A stretch of 64,000 bases of DNA from Heterobasidion occidentale (Eukaryota > Basidiomycota > Agaricomycetes > Russulales > Bondarzewiaceae), in NCBI GenBank assembly GCA_039111635.1, contig JBCAQO010000009.1:930001-994000 (forward strand). Reading direction: 5' to 3'. The notes beneath the pieces were generated by a model, which was given only the letters and a program-made list of their open reading frames with translations, made no database searches and had not been told where the DNA came from. The position numbers were made by a program, and so were the translations under genes. Position 1 is the stretch's first letter, and the number at the start of each line of letters is the position of its first letter. This document shows, piece after piece, positions 33,665 through 45,771 of the stretch.

Positions 33665-35058
33665 ATGGTTGATGTCACCACTGAGCAACCGTTGCTTTTT
33701 TCAGAGCGACCAGAGTGGTCGGACGTGGTACCTATAGAGCAATACGACGGTGTATCGCCTTTAGCCCCGATCTTCTATAGCGAGGAATGTAAGTCGTGCC
33801 TAAAATATGTTGGATCGCAACGTGTCTGCGTATGTATTGATCGATACAACAACATCCTGCGTTGGGCAGACAAAGACGCGACGAACTATTTCCGGGGTAT
33901 TGTCAAGACCGGGGAGATGAGTCCTCGCGTCCTCGAATTGACGGAGAGGATCATCAGGCTCAACCCCGCACATTATTCTGCATGGTACATCCCCTCCTAT
34001 ATCAATGGCGGGATGCCCTCGATGATTGATCTCTGTATGTGCACTCCTATTCCACACCATAGGCAATACCGCTACCAGACCCTCCTCGCCACATCCTCCT
34101 CCCTCGCCGCCGAGCTCGCGCTCACCAACGCGCTTACCAAGTCCTTCCTGAAGACATACCAGGTATGGCACCACCGGCGGTTGCTCGTCACACTGCTCAA
34201 CGAGCCCGCGCCCGAGCTACCGTTCGTCGAGAACGCGCTCACCGTCGACGCGAAGAACTACCACACGTGGAGCTACCGGCAGTGGGTCCTCGCGCACTTC
34301 GATCGCGCGGAGATGTGGGAGGGCGAGATCGCGTTCGTGGAGCGCATGCTAGACAAGGACGTGCGGAATAACTCGGCGTGGCACCATCGGTTTTTCGTCC
34401 TGTTCGAGAGGGGCGGAGTGAAAACGGAAGAGGCTGTCAGGCGGGAGTTGGTGTGAGTACCCGGCGGCTCTTTCGCCCTTCTCCGCTGATGCTCTCTCCG
34501 TCGCCTGTTGACTGTTCCGGCGATCTAGGTTCGCGAAGGAAAAAATAGCCTTAGCGCCGAACAACGCGTCTGCGTGGAACTACCTCCGAGGCGTGCTCGA
34601 CCATACTAAAACCCCATATGCGACACAGGCTTCCTTCGCCAAGCTCTACACCGTGTCTCCAGACGAGGAAGATGACGACGACGACGACAAGCGTGAATCC
34701 GAGGAAAAAGGTAGCGAGCACGACGTGCTCGACCTAGAAAACCCGGCCCCATCGAAAGGCGCGAAGCTGCCGTGCGTGGCTGCTCTCGAGTTCATGGCGG
34801 ATGTGTACGAAGCCGAGGGCAAAGATGGGCTCAGCAGGGCCGTCGAGGTGAGTCTAACGGTTGAGCATTGGTTGCCTGATCCTCAGTTGGCCTTTTGGCT
34901 TCGTGACAGGTTTGGAGCTCCCTCGCAAGCGAGCACGATACGATCCGGAAAAAGTTCGTCCACATATTATCTTCTACTGACTTCACTGTAATGCTGAAGT
35001 TTTTGCGCCCATTAGATATTGGGAGTACCGTATCAAAGAGGCGACCACAAATTTCTAA
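33665..35058 (+). CDS. RAM2: Protein farnesyl/geranylgeranyltransferase type I alpha subunit
   Basis: The shared alpha subunit of cytosolic farnesyltransferase and GGTase-I, which prenylate CaaX proteins such as Ras, Rho and fungal pheromones. Six exons carry ATG 33665 (MVDVTTEQP), ending at TAA 35056-35058. The PPTA tetratrico-like repeats are clear: YKDATNYFRGIV and LTERIIRLNPAHYSAW then QYRYQTLLAT, KTYQVWHHRRLL, AKNYHTWSYRQWVL, NNSAWHHRFFVLFE, and NNASAWNYLRGVL. Each carries the expected W-x-x-R-x-x-(L/V) core. All five introns keep phase (for example TG|G at the second, giving SAWQYRYQ). An acidic loop (DEEDDDDDDKRESEEKG) lies between repeats 5 and the last helices, followed by EVWSSLASEHDTIRKKYWEY and RIKEATTNF. 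Length is about 365 residues; the loop is somewhat long for the family. The gene looks intact. Confidence 0.93.
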
Positions 35059-35506
35059 CAAAGTTGAAGATACCCTGTGTTGGCCGCTGTGGGGCAAGGG
35101 GCGCGTGTAGGATGTACTGAAGTTGACCTGGAAGTCGCCAAACATCAGATCTGTTCTTCTTGATAATGTAGACTTGATATGTATAGTAGTCTGATCTCTT
35201 CATTGCTTATAGGATATCTTGACAGTGCTCGGAATCGAAACCGAGATCCATTCACTGTAGTTTCGGGCATCCAAATTTACTCATCCAACACAACGTTTTG
35301 AACAATGTGCACGATGAAACGTGGGAAAAGCAACGCTATTGAATTAGCACTATGAGACGAGAATACGTGGTATAAAACGGTATCAGCCGAAGCATCAATC
35401 AAAAGCTCCATCAACCAACGAGCGAGAGCTGGTGACGTGGATTATCGCCGGGTATAATGCTCTCCTACCACTTCGCTTCCGCGGCGCGCGGAGAAAAGGC
35501 GGCACG
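35059..35506. other. Intergenic region between convergent genes
   Basis: Some 450 bp holding the 3' ends of RAM2 and of the aldo-keto reductase gene. No other signal. Confidence 0.5.
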
Positions 35507-36921
35507 TCAGTTGAAGACCTTTGATATCCTCTTAAACTTCTTCGATATGTTCTTCTTCCATGACGAACCACTGGGCGAGGATGAGGCGACGACGACGGGT
35601 TCGACCTTCTCGCCCTCAGCGAGCGCTGGCGTGTCGATGAAGGACAGGTCGTTGAACTCGCCGGGATACCGCTCTCCAGGGGCCGTCTTGTGAATTTCCT
35701 CTGCAAGAGCACGGAGCTGCTTGACCTCGTCTTTTGTGAGAGTAACCTTCGCGGCGCCCAAGTTGTCTTCAAGGTACTATGAGGGAAAAAACATGATTAA
35801 CACAAGAATGACGTCATCAATGGGCTGAGGGTGTGCACACCTTGACTTTCTTGGTACCAGGAATGACGAAGACGTTGTCACCCTGAGCTAGCAGCCATGC
35901 GAGCACGACCTGACCAGACGAGGCTTTGTGCTTCTTGCCAATCTCTGCAAACTCGTCGGCCAACTTGACGATCTTCGGGAAGTTGTCCGCGTTGAAACGG
36001 GGGATGTACTTGGCGTAGTGACCTTCTGGCACGTCTTCCGCCTTGCGCTGTACACAGATAAAGAGCGACTGAGCACCGCAACACGCCTAGGACATGCGAT
36101 GAAGACATACGAAAGACCCAGTGAGGAGACCACGACCGAGTGGGGAGTAGGCCACGATGGCGATGCCAAGTTCTTTTGCGGTAGCGAAAAGGTTCAACTT
36201 CTCAAACTCGATGTCAAGGCAAAGAGGTGAGTATTCAACTTGAAGCGCAGCAATGGGGTGGATGGCATGCGCGCGACGGAGAGCGGAAGCAGAAATCTCA
36301 GAGACGCCGATAGCCTTGACTTTGCCCTCCCTTTGGTAGCAATGAGAATGCGCAAGTGTCCCAGTGACGAAGGGAATAGTCAACTTACTTCACGAGCTCT
36401 GCCATGGCAGCAATCGTCTTCTCAATCGGGACCTTCGGGTCACCGCTGTCCACAATTTCATTAGTACTTCGATCTAGTGAAGGTTTTGACAGATAAAGAC
36501 GAACCGATGAAGGTAGTACAAGTCAACGTAATCAGTCTGCAGCTTCTTGAGAGAATCCTCGAAAGCAACCTTCACGTAGTCAGGGTCGCCGTTGGGGAAG
36601 CGGGTCTTGTCCGCGAGACCAAATTTAGTGGCGAGGAAGATTTCCTTGCGCTTGCCCGTCTTCGCAAACCACTTCCCAATCAGCTCTTCATTATCTTCGT
36701 AAGCATCAGACGTATCCCAGAACTTGCAACCACGCGCGTATACGGCGTCAAGGAGCTTGAATTCTTTGAGCCTAAGATGAAAGAACAAGGGGATTGAATT
36801 GACGGACCTCCAAACGATCTTCGATAGAGCCCGTGTCTCCGTAGCCAACGGAAAGGCCCATGGCACCGAAGCCAATGGAGTTGACCTGCTTACCGCCGAG
36901 CTTGCGAGTGGGGAGAGACAT
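35507..36921 (-). CDS. Aldo-keto reductase (AKR13-like) with basic C-terminal tail
   Basis: An NADPH-dependent (beta/alpha)8-barrel reductase of aldehydes or ketones, presumably cytosolic. ATG 36921 begins [20 protein letters not shown] with MGLSVGYGD. After an intron come [20 protein letters not shown] with catalytic Asp and Tyr in [26 protein letters not shown] (catalytic Lys), and [10 protein letters not shown] (catalytic His). Then [69 protein letters not shown] and [13 protein letters not shown] complete the barrel and coenzyme loop. Beyond the normal end there are about 30 residues with [15 protein letters not shown] and the strongly basic [17 protein letters not shown], ending at 35507-35509. 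This tail could be an amphipathic membrane-binding or anchoring helix; it is encoded in the same exon, so not a splice artefact. Family certain, substrate unknown. Confidence 0.92.
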
Positions 36922-39283
36922 TTCGGTGTTGGTGCGGATGAATGGGTCGAGGGAAGACTGGACACACAACGTTCGTGCTGCAGCCTTATATATGACCTGG
37001 ACCAGGCTAATTTGTCATCTGCGGCCATCCTTCGGACACGGGCCAGACGTTGGGAGGCTGGATGCACAACATGTTCCGATCACAAGGAGGAGTCGAGGCG
37101 GAAGCGCTGAGGCGCTGACGAAGACTCGACTGAGCCTCACCATTCGGAGCGCATTTTTCTGATCTGAGCGACGGCTGTCAGATGATGCGTCGTGTTTCAG
37201 AGGAGCGTTCAGACAAACGAAAGAGACAAGCACGAAAGATAGGATGATGGGGAGAGGGTAATCGCACGGAGCGAAGCCATAGCAAAGGCGCAGGAGTATG
37301 TAAGCATCCGCCGCACGAGGAAGGTCTGTCGAGCGTGATGGCACCCACGATCCACGGATATGTTGGCGCCTTCTCGATTACCTCACGAACACTCATCATG
37401 TTGTAACCAAACTTGTTTGCTATGCTGTTCCAAGACGTGGTTGCAACGAGGCGTCGTTCAATGCGACGCAGGATATGAATTGAGCAGGTGGATACAACGA
37501 GATTGCCATCGCTCGAAATAGTGAAGATGCAAGCAAGCTCGCAGTCTCGACGGCAACGAGAACTCGCAGATCAATCCGGGAAACAGCGCCGAAGAGAGGT
37601 AAAGAACAACTTTAACATGTAGGTGGCAAGCCTATGATGGTACCCTGTACAACCGCATCGATGCGTCGGATCAAGCACGGATCAAGTGAAGTCTATGCGT
37701 TTAAGAATAAGGCTCGAATCTATCAGCCATATATGATCGGTTTCACCTATATATATATATCCACATCGAGACAGCGCCATGAAGACAACGGCCTCCACAA
37801 CTCGTCTCGAAATGTAGGATTGAACTAGCCGATCAATTCATCTTGAGCACTTGAGCGGGGCGAGTGACTTTCTGGTACCTATAACTATCTGACCATCTTT
37901 CGGGAGTCAAGCAGTTCAAATTGAGCGTGCATAGCAGCTATCCTTCAACAGCTCAGGATAACCGACACGTCGCACTAGCTGTCATCGAGTAGTAGACAAC
38001 CCGCTACAACCCGTTGCGCATCACGGCTACTACCATATCATGTCGGCCATTTTCTCCTTCGAAAGGTTACTTAGTTCATCGGCGATACTGGTTATAAGAT
38101 CATGCTTTTGAAGCTCACCTATGACGCCGACGGCGGTGCAGCACTTGCGGCTCAGTGGTCAAGCCTGGCCAATTCCATCCCAGTCAACTCTGCGCAAAGA
38201 TCGACATTGATGCTGCGAAACGCCTCTTGATGAAGGTTGGCGAGAGAGCGGACTATCGATACGAGAGTAGAGAACACACAAGAGAGACTTTCGTGTTCAA
38301 GCAATGGCGCCGTACAAGTGAAATATCGAGAGACCACGGCAGAGGTTGATGGAGAATCGCCAACGCTGCTGCCTTTGGGAGACTAGCATGATTTCGTCTG
38401 ATTCGATCCATTGCCTGCATTCTATCAGGCAGGCTGTCCTTACATCAGGCCTTCGCTCGAGTAATGCGTGGGTGGATCAGGATGGCTCAGGAGATGAATT
38501 CGTGCAAGCCTTCGACCTGATGTAGCTTCACCTCGTGATATACCGAGAGTACAGTCTACGTATTAGACCAAGATGGTCTGATACAAGAGCAGTGTAGCCA
38601 GAGTGTGCAATAGCTTGAAGGCGAGGTCAAAACTGCTCCTGTATCGTCGAGAAATCGACAGCCATGTTGCATTGACCGGGGACGATCAACCGAGTAGTCC
38701 AGCACCTTCAAACGGATCATAGATTTTGAACATCGAGAGCCAGAGGTAAACACGTCGCCAGGTGAGGAAACTGGGGAGATCTTACAGTATTGAAAACACT
38801 GCGAGTTTTGCGCACGATGGAGATGCTCAATTGTTTTTGGGTGATAGAATGAGGATTGAGAATACATCAGAACTCACCAGCATAAGTCGGCTGATGCGCT
38901 CGGTACGTTTCAGCGAGCCTGCGTGGGTCAGTTTGTTGAAGACAGCGAGCGAATATCAGTAATTTTTCAGACACGCTCATCACCAAATGGTTCTAGGGTA
39001 GGTTGGGAACGGTGGGCTAGTAGCCTTGTGCTTACCAGGCGGAACGAGCTCTCGATGACCATGGCTCATTTTTGTCGGAGCATAACAGAGCAGCGGTATT
39101 TAAATTTTGGCTGTGTCCGAGCCTAATGAATATGGCGCTAGATGGCGCTTTGCTCTCTTCCCCCTCGTGACTCTCCCCTGTATGTATCCTTCAGCATCTT
39201 TCTCAATATCCGTACTTACCTTGTCGTTCTTCCTCTCACCCAGCCAGCTATACATTCACCAGTCAGCCCTTTATTTGCTTGCT
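36922..39283. other. Long intergenic region, left part unique, right part in the duplicated block
   Basis: 2.4 kb between the divergent aldo-keto reductase and serine-peptidase genes. It contains a (TA)n tract near 37748-37760. From 38395 onward it matches 55777 onward. On the minus strand 38520-39065 shows short protein-like pieces (MVIESSFRL, then LAETYRAHQPTYA, then YLWLSMFKIYDPFEGAGLLG) flanked by GTAAGC and GTGAGT donors, possibly a small gene, but I could not assemble it with confidence. Confidence 0.45.
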
Positions 39284-41087
39284 ATGTCCTCGTAATCACT
39301 TCTTATTATTTGCTTTCTCATTTCAGTGACTTTCCAAGACAAACAAGAGTTCCTCAGCAAGTGCATTATCATCGCTGAGCGAAACGCTGGATCTCTCCCT
39401 CCCTCCATCCCCGGGGTTGCAGATATTGATCTCACAAAGGACCTTGCAGATCCTCTTCATTCGCCCACAAGCTCTAACTTGTATTATGCAACCCACTCTG
39501 ACTACTATGGTTTGCCCTCCAACCCCATCTCCATCTACCACACAGGGGACCCTTGGCGAAGACCCACTGGCCCCGAGGCCTAGCGCGTGCCGAAGGAGGC
39601 TAGACCCATCTGCAACCACCCGATCGCTCGCGTGTGGCGTGAGCTAGGTCAACAGGCCTACGAGTACTTCGATTCCGTTGGCCTCAGGTGGACAAGCATC
39701 GACCCTGTCCGCTTCGCTGAGGTCGGAAAATAAGCCGGTCCCTTTTCCTTTGGGTGGTGTGATGCCCGGGACTCTCTCCCGCAAGGACGTCGAGCACGCG
39801 GCCGTGCACTGCAAGCAGATTCTCGCAAAGTCTCAGATCACTGGCGTTGAGATAGCATTCCGCGAATCGGTCTTCACCCGGTTCGCCGGTCCGCAGCTCC
39901 TCAAACACGTCTCCTCCGTTGACCTAACCGCAGACGCACGCAGCCCATTCACTCCCGCACTCGGTCTCCATATCGCTCTCAAAGCCTACCCTCACTTCGA
40001 AGGCACTGGTGGTCTCTACCTCCGCGAAGGCTGTGAACGCAATCGGGTCTTCCTCCTTACGCCCGCCATGTTGTTCTCCCGCCGAGTGAATACAGTAATG
40101 AGCTCTACGCCCGCGAGACTAACAGCTCGCCTTGTCGCGAGGTCATCCTCCTCGGCAACAAAGCCTACCACAGCGCACTTGAGTCCATCATGGTCCAAAT
40201 TGGGCACATGGCTATCATGGTCGACTACTATAAAGACGAGCTTGAGGGTTTGGGGGAAGCCGTTGAAGGCGAGGACGCTACGGTAACTGATGAGCGGGAC
40301 AATTTCAAAACAACTTGGCGAAGGCGGAGAAGTCGATAGAGGCACTAAGCGAGCTTCACGGTAAGATCACGGGTTCTGGAGCGGGGAGAACCAGCGCATA
40401 CTGGGAAACGTCTTCTACTCCCTCCAATTTCCGTCGGTACCAGCGATAGATGCTTCACGGAGGACTGGGCTCTTGTTGAGCTGCACGACGAGAAGATCGA
40501 CTGGACTGAGTTCAAGGGCAACGTTATACATCTCGGTACATTTCGATCTATCTCACTAAGGTCGTCTAGTCTGACTATCATGTCCAGGAAACAAAATGAC
40601 GCCCGCCGAATGTGTCTTGAAGATGCACCCTCACGCCAAGACCCGCACCTCCTTCAAATGTCCGCGTGGCGGCCTCCTGCAACTTCGAGATGTCGTCAAA
40701 GAAGACGAGCTGCGCCACCCGACTATGCTTGACGCGAACGGCGAAAAGTGTCTCATCGTTGTCAAGAAAGGCAACACCACCGGTGTTACCATTGGTCGCG
40801 CCTCCAGCATCGAATCCTTCGTTCGGGAATACAGCGATCACAACATTCGCTCAACGTCCATGGAGGTGGCGATCTACTCGTACAGTCACAAGGACGGTGC
40901 TTTTTCCGCCCCCGGGGATTCTGGGTCTATCATCGCTGATGCCAATAGTCGCATCCTTGGCATCCTTACGGGTGGTACTGGCCAGACAGACTCTACCGAT
41001 GTTACCTATGCGTCGCCATACAACTGGGTTGAGGAGCGTATCAAGAAGGCCTTCCCCGACTCTTACCTTTATCCGATCACGGCCTAG
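39284..41087 (+). CDS. Chymotrypsin-like serine peptidase homologue, copy A (frame-broken)
   Basis: A trypsin-fold protein of an Agaricomycete family; substrate unknown and no signal peptide seen. Taking both copies together, the order is an N-terminal region (FQDKQEFLSKCIIIAERNAG, HPIARVWRELG), a middle domain (GVMPGTLSRKDVEHAAVHCK, ESVFTRFAGPQLLKHVSS), then the protease part. The His motif should be LTARHVV, the Asp motif is EDWALVEL, and the Ser motif APGDSGSIIAD lies about 40905-40945. In this copy a G is missing near 40060, so the His motif reads LTPAML and shifts frame. Codon 39581-39583 is TAG where copy B has CAG. Further one-base losses occur near 40370 and 40425. Two shifts are shared with copy B (after AEVGK and near FKTTW). 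The start is uncertain; ATG 39284 followed by an intron is one option. Stop at 41085-41087. Confidence 0.7.
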
Positions 41088-41734
41088 GTTCGACATCGAT
41101 ACACGACGACATCGGCGACGCCGGCGACGCGATCCCGTTCCTTTTTTTCTTGCTCCTGCCTATGCGACTTCTCCTTTTGTCATGCTATTCTCTTTCCATC
41201 ACGCTCCTTTATCTGGGGCTGACCGCCGAGGAGGTAGTGTTAGACTTTGAAACAATGGACTTTGAGACTTGTAGCCTGTAGACTTGTGAACTTGTAGCTG
41301 TTACAAATTGTAGACTTTGGGATTACATTGCAAGTTTTTACATACCAGAATGGCTGACCGGTGAGATATCAATATTCGCAGACGAGAACACCCCGCTTTC
41401 CTCGCCTCTTCTTTCAAACAATCCACATCTGAGCTGATGAGATGTCCAATTAACCCATATCCATGATCTATCTGAGGGACCTGAAATTTTCACGGAATTC
41501 AGTGACTGCGAAGACGAGGCTCAGCTGTCTTTCGATGTGACTCGATATTTCAAAGGTTTCTTCTTTATACGACGCGACGAATACCATATTACAATAAAAA
41601 CTACGATATACAATTTACACAGCCGCACAGCGACGGTAAAAGAGCAAGAGCAGCAGGCCTTGCTTCGCCGCCGTCAAGGCCTCTCCGGGCATATGTTACT
41701 AACGATGATCTTGGTTCGGAGAAGAGGAGGATTC
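41088..41734. other. Intergenic region between convergent genes, copy A
   Basis: It holds the 3' ends of the peptidase and P450 genes. A run of related short words (gactttga, gacttgta, gaacttgta) at 41245-41330 forms an imperfect local repeat. The same is present in copy B. Confidence 0.5.
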
Positions 41735-44295
41735 TCAGTGATGAGGCGCCAGGGACAGCTTGAGGGGAAGGACGCCACCCTGGCCATCCACGACAGGCTG
41801 CAGGGTCGGCGAAATCCTCTGCTCGATCCGCGCGTCCGTCTTTCCAAATTCGATCGAGCGGACAAGGGTCGCGAGCATCACTTTGAGCTCGAGGATCGCT
41901 GCACAGATGAGGAGCGTCTTCAGTGCGGACAGATCGAATGGGATCAGAGCGAGGGGGAGCGCACCGAGTCTGTAGCCGATGCACATCCGGGGGCCATCGC
42001 AGAACGCGACGAGCCCGCTCCAGCCGTGCGGGAGGTCCTTGGGCGCGGGCACGCCGCCGGGCGTGATCCACCTCTCCGGACGGAACTCATGCGCATCGGC
42101 ACCCCAGACAGCGGGGTTCGTCTGCATGGCCGTGAACGGGATGTGAAAGATCTGCCCGGCCTTGACTTGCAGAGAGGTGAGCGTCCGGCCGTCCGAGGTG
42201 CGGATCGGGGTGCTCAGGGGAATGACGTCGTCTTCGAGTACGACGCGTTCGGTGTGCGGGGAAGCGGGATGCAGACGGAGTCTGATGGTGTTCGTCAGCG
42301 CACTGTGTTGAATGTTAGAAGACAGTGCGGCACGACGTACCCTTCTTTCACTACGGCGTCCAGATATTCCAATTTCTGGATGTTGTCGTAGTTGAGGTCG
42401 TATTGCAGGGCTTGGACTTCCTCACGGAGTCTCTTCTGCATTTCAGGGTTCCGTGCGAGCTGGAGCAAGGTGAAATTGGTCGTGCCGGCGGTTGTCTCGT
42501 GACCGACCATGCTGTCCGTAAGGGTGAGCCAATGCTGTAAGAAACGAAGTCGTCCTCGACTTACATGAAAGTGTTAACCTGGTATACCAGAAGTCTGCAT
42601 CAGCATGTCTTATTACATTCCAAGATGGCGGGAGAAACACGAACATTGTCCACAATCTGACTCGGGGTCAAGCCATCCTCGACTTTCTTCTCCTGCTTCT
42701 GGGCAGTGAGCAACAGGCTCAGGATGTCCCTCCCGTACGTTCCTTCCCGAGCGGCGCGGCCCAAGATACGGTTCGCGAGCTTGGTCACAATCATCTTGGT
42801 CGTTCCCTGGGCCTGCAGCGTCGAGATCGGCAGCTTGACGATCCACGGGAAGGTGCGGACGAGGAGGGGTGCGACAAAGCCGCCGAAGGTGAGGCCCATG
42901 TTGACGTGATGGTGCCAAGACGCGGCGATCTCGAGCGACTCAGTGCTGTGCCCTGCGTCGAAATCATGACCAAAAGCGACGCGGCCGATGATATCCAGAC
43001 TACCAGCGTAGATCGAATCAGAACACAACGTAGGTTTGGGGGGAACAGCGATACTCACGTGCATGCCGAGGTCTTTTCAACCATGTTGACCGTCATGTTG
43101 CCATTGTTTGATAAGAGCTGGTTGATGAGCGTGTTTTCCATCTATATTTTCTCGATCAATCAATCAACCGATTCGGGAGATGAGCGGTGTCTCTGACCTT
43201 TTCTGCACACTCCCAGACATCATCTGACATGCCCTTGATGTTCTCCTGCCTATTGCCACACGATCGTGATCAGCAAGGGCCATCACCGTCTGGAAACGAC
43301 CGAGATAACTCACGAAAACGCGGGAGCGATTATACGGCGCTGCTTTTTGTGATCATCGCCCTCGGCCCAGACAAGACCCTTGCCTAGAAGGTTGGCAACC
43401 GGAGGTCTGAAGACCGGTGATTTCACTGCAACGAACAGGACGCAAACGGAGACGTTAGCAACATCGCGCGGCCAGCTTCAGCAGAAGTTCCAGAACGCCG
43501 TTCATCGTCTCTATTCGTGAAGCATCGCTGCTCGAGAGTAGACCGCATTTGGTTGTATCGCCACCTCATTCGACCGAGAGAATCAAAAGGGATCGGGGCG
43601 GATCGGAGATGGTGTGACAGATCAGAAGGGTCGTTCGTAAGACAGAGGCTCTTCGACAGTTTTCGACACGGCGACGCTCGGCGACGCTGCTCATCGAATG
43701 TTCGATGCACACAAAATGCCATCCGGAAAAAACAGGGTCCAGGCACTGCAGCAGAGCACTCACCATATTTGTCTGAATACTGGAATATATGCTGGACTGC
43801 AGCATGGTCCGCGGCGACGATCTGCGATGCGTGACACAAGTGATCAAACGTCAGTGACAATTTCATATCTATCCCGACCTGCAGATCCAAGGCACCCCCA
43901 TCGAGGGGGTGGGAACCCGCCAGTCTGGTGTCCGGGGGTGGGCGCCTAAGTACTAGCGACTTACTACGTCGTCGTGGAACAGAGCCGCCTTGATTTTGTA
44001 GAGTGGACCGAGCACAATCATCCACTTGGTGTACATCTCGTTCGACTCGTAGTCGAAGACGCGCTTTTCGTGGCCCCATAACCACGTTGCTTCCCCTGTG
44101 GGCTGTAGTGCAAGGTTGTATGGATTGTCCGGGTGAGTCTCTACTCGCTTCCGGTGTATACAAAGGGGGGGGAAGGGGACATTGTGATACTGACTGGGCA
44201 GGAAGGACATAGACGTCCTGTTTGACTCGTTGGATGTATCGAGTCAGTGCATAGAGCAGAACGACGCTTGCTGGTAAAAGGAGTGTAGAAGACAT
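41735..44295 (-). CDS. Cytochrome P450 monooxygenase, copy A
   Basis: A microsomal haem-thiolate monooxygenase. ATG 44295 begins MSSTLLLPASVVLLYALTRY, an N-terminal membrane anchor. After the first intron come ATWLWGHEKRVFDYESNEMY and GPLYKIKAALFHDD. Then HAAVQHIFQYSDKY, the SPVFRPPVANLLGKGLVWAE exon with GDDHKKQRRIIAPAFS (C-helix), and SLDIIGRVAFGHDFD. The I-helix motif is MVGHETTAGTTNFTLLQLA, the ExxR motif KEGLRLHP (split by an intron), the PERF-like FRPERWI, and the haem loop FCDGPRMCIGYR with its axial Cys near 41990. An intron directly after YRL (42 to 72 nt beyond the Cys codon) joins to AILELKVMLATLVRSIEF; without it the frame would carry a false insertion. The end is KLSLAPHH, stop at 41735-41737. 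This copy appears intact, unlike copy B. CYP family not assigned. Confidence 0.9.
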
Positions 44296-45771
44296 TGCGA
44301 TGTCTGGACGGGGATAGATGGTATGAACAGTAACAGTGATGGGAGCGAGTTGGAGTCGAAGGGCGAATTGATCAGTAAAGTCAGCTCGGAGTTCCGAGCC
44401 TTTGTACTTGCGAGGAATGCCTCACGCCAGGACGACCTCTAATCAGAAGTCTCTTTCGAGCACGACAACGTCTAAGCTGGTTCGGCCCAGACTTTCGCAT
44501 AGTTAGCTTGGTTCGTCATCTTCCGCAAAAATCATATGCCCTGAAGCGATGGCAAGCAGTGACAAAATTAAGTGCACCATGGCACGATTGGACAGTCGGA
44601 CCCCACAGAGCAAAACTGCCCGCGTCAGGGGTGAGATATCGAAGACCTCGATGAAAATCGGGTCCCAGTCGGGTTCAACATTCGTCCATGCGCTAGCGAG
44701 GCAAGCCTTAGGACCGGTCTTTAAGCTTCGTTCGGTTCGGTCGGGGAATTGTCCCCAGCCATCGCTGTGAGTTGGCAGAGCTTAGCGTCCATTTACGAGA
44801 TCATCGGCCTCTGAAAGAAACTCAGGTTGCACTTCTTGAAAATTGGCGCGCTTGAGGCTGCTGCTTCGCGCGTTCTTTCCCGCATCTATTTACGATACCA
44901 TCTCGTACTTGGTCCCTTTCTGCCGTATTTGTCAAAAAAATTAAAGTCAACTGACAGCGCCACGCATGGTGTAAGGTGGATGTTGAGCTTCCTGAAGTGG
45001 GGTAAATGGCACTTTGAGGGACCGTGGTTGCTAGGTACGGGCAGCAGTAAGAGTGAATGGGAGATATTGGTCGAAGTTCTACTGCGCCAATTGCCACGAT
45101 GGAAGGTCAAGCACACCGGCGCTTTCGGAGTATGCTTACATTGAAATTAGATTTGCTTCGAGTCTGATGCGAAAAGAACACGAACATGTGGCCGTTTACG
45201 ACCGGTTGAGGGTCTAGCGTAGCCATCGCTGGTCAGTGGTTGGTTGGGTCCGGCGCCAAGGCATTCTATGGCTCAGAGGCCACTGCGGATAAAGGTACGC
45301 GATTATGCAACCGGAGGACGATAAGTTGCCTGAAGATGCGGCGGTCGTCGAAGGATGCAAGCTCAGAGCCGGAGCGGAAGAAACGAACCAGTGGGAGAGT
45401 TGGGACGGAAGCAGAAATGAAAGTGGCAAGAAGGGCATCGCCGAATCGAGAAGCTCTGGAGCTGCCCTTGTAATTTTTGAAAGTCCGCGAGCATATTCCA
45501 CATCGGGGCAGATTGGAGGCTTAGCTGTCGATGACATACACAGACGCTGGACAGGTTCTGCAGTAGAGAAGTTCGTGACTATGTACCCGAGTTTTATCTC
45601 ACATGGACTCCGCCCTTCGATGCTCCGTCCCAGACTCGCCCCTCCTTATAATTCGTCTCCTTAGCCCGAGTCGGTCACCCGGTCTCCCCCCCCTCCCTCC
45701 TTCCTCCCGAGCCCACCGCGGTCCCTCCCGCTTTTGTATACCCTCATACCCCCTCTTGTTTATCTATCACC
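44296..45771. other. Divergent intergenic region, copy A
   Basis: 1.5 kb between the P450 (-) and the membrane protein (+). Open frames at 44549-45664 are not supported by domain or splice signals. A C/T-rich tract (45650-45760) directly precedes the membrane protein ATG. Promoters of both genes are expected. Confidence 0.5.

Noticed and set aside
37748..37760. TA repeat as a possible regulatory or origin element
   Set aside because: Too short and non-specific.
44549..45144. Plus-strand frames MASSDKIKC... and MHFLKIGALEA... upstream of the membrane-protein gene
   Set aside because: Both occur in the two copies but show no family signal and end abruptly; treated as intergenic.
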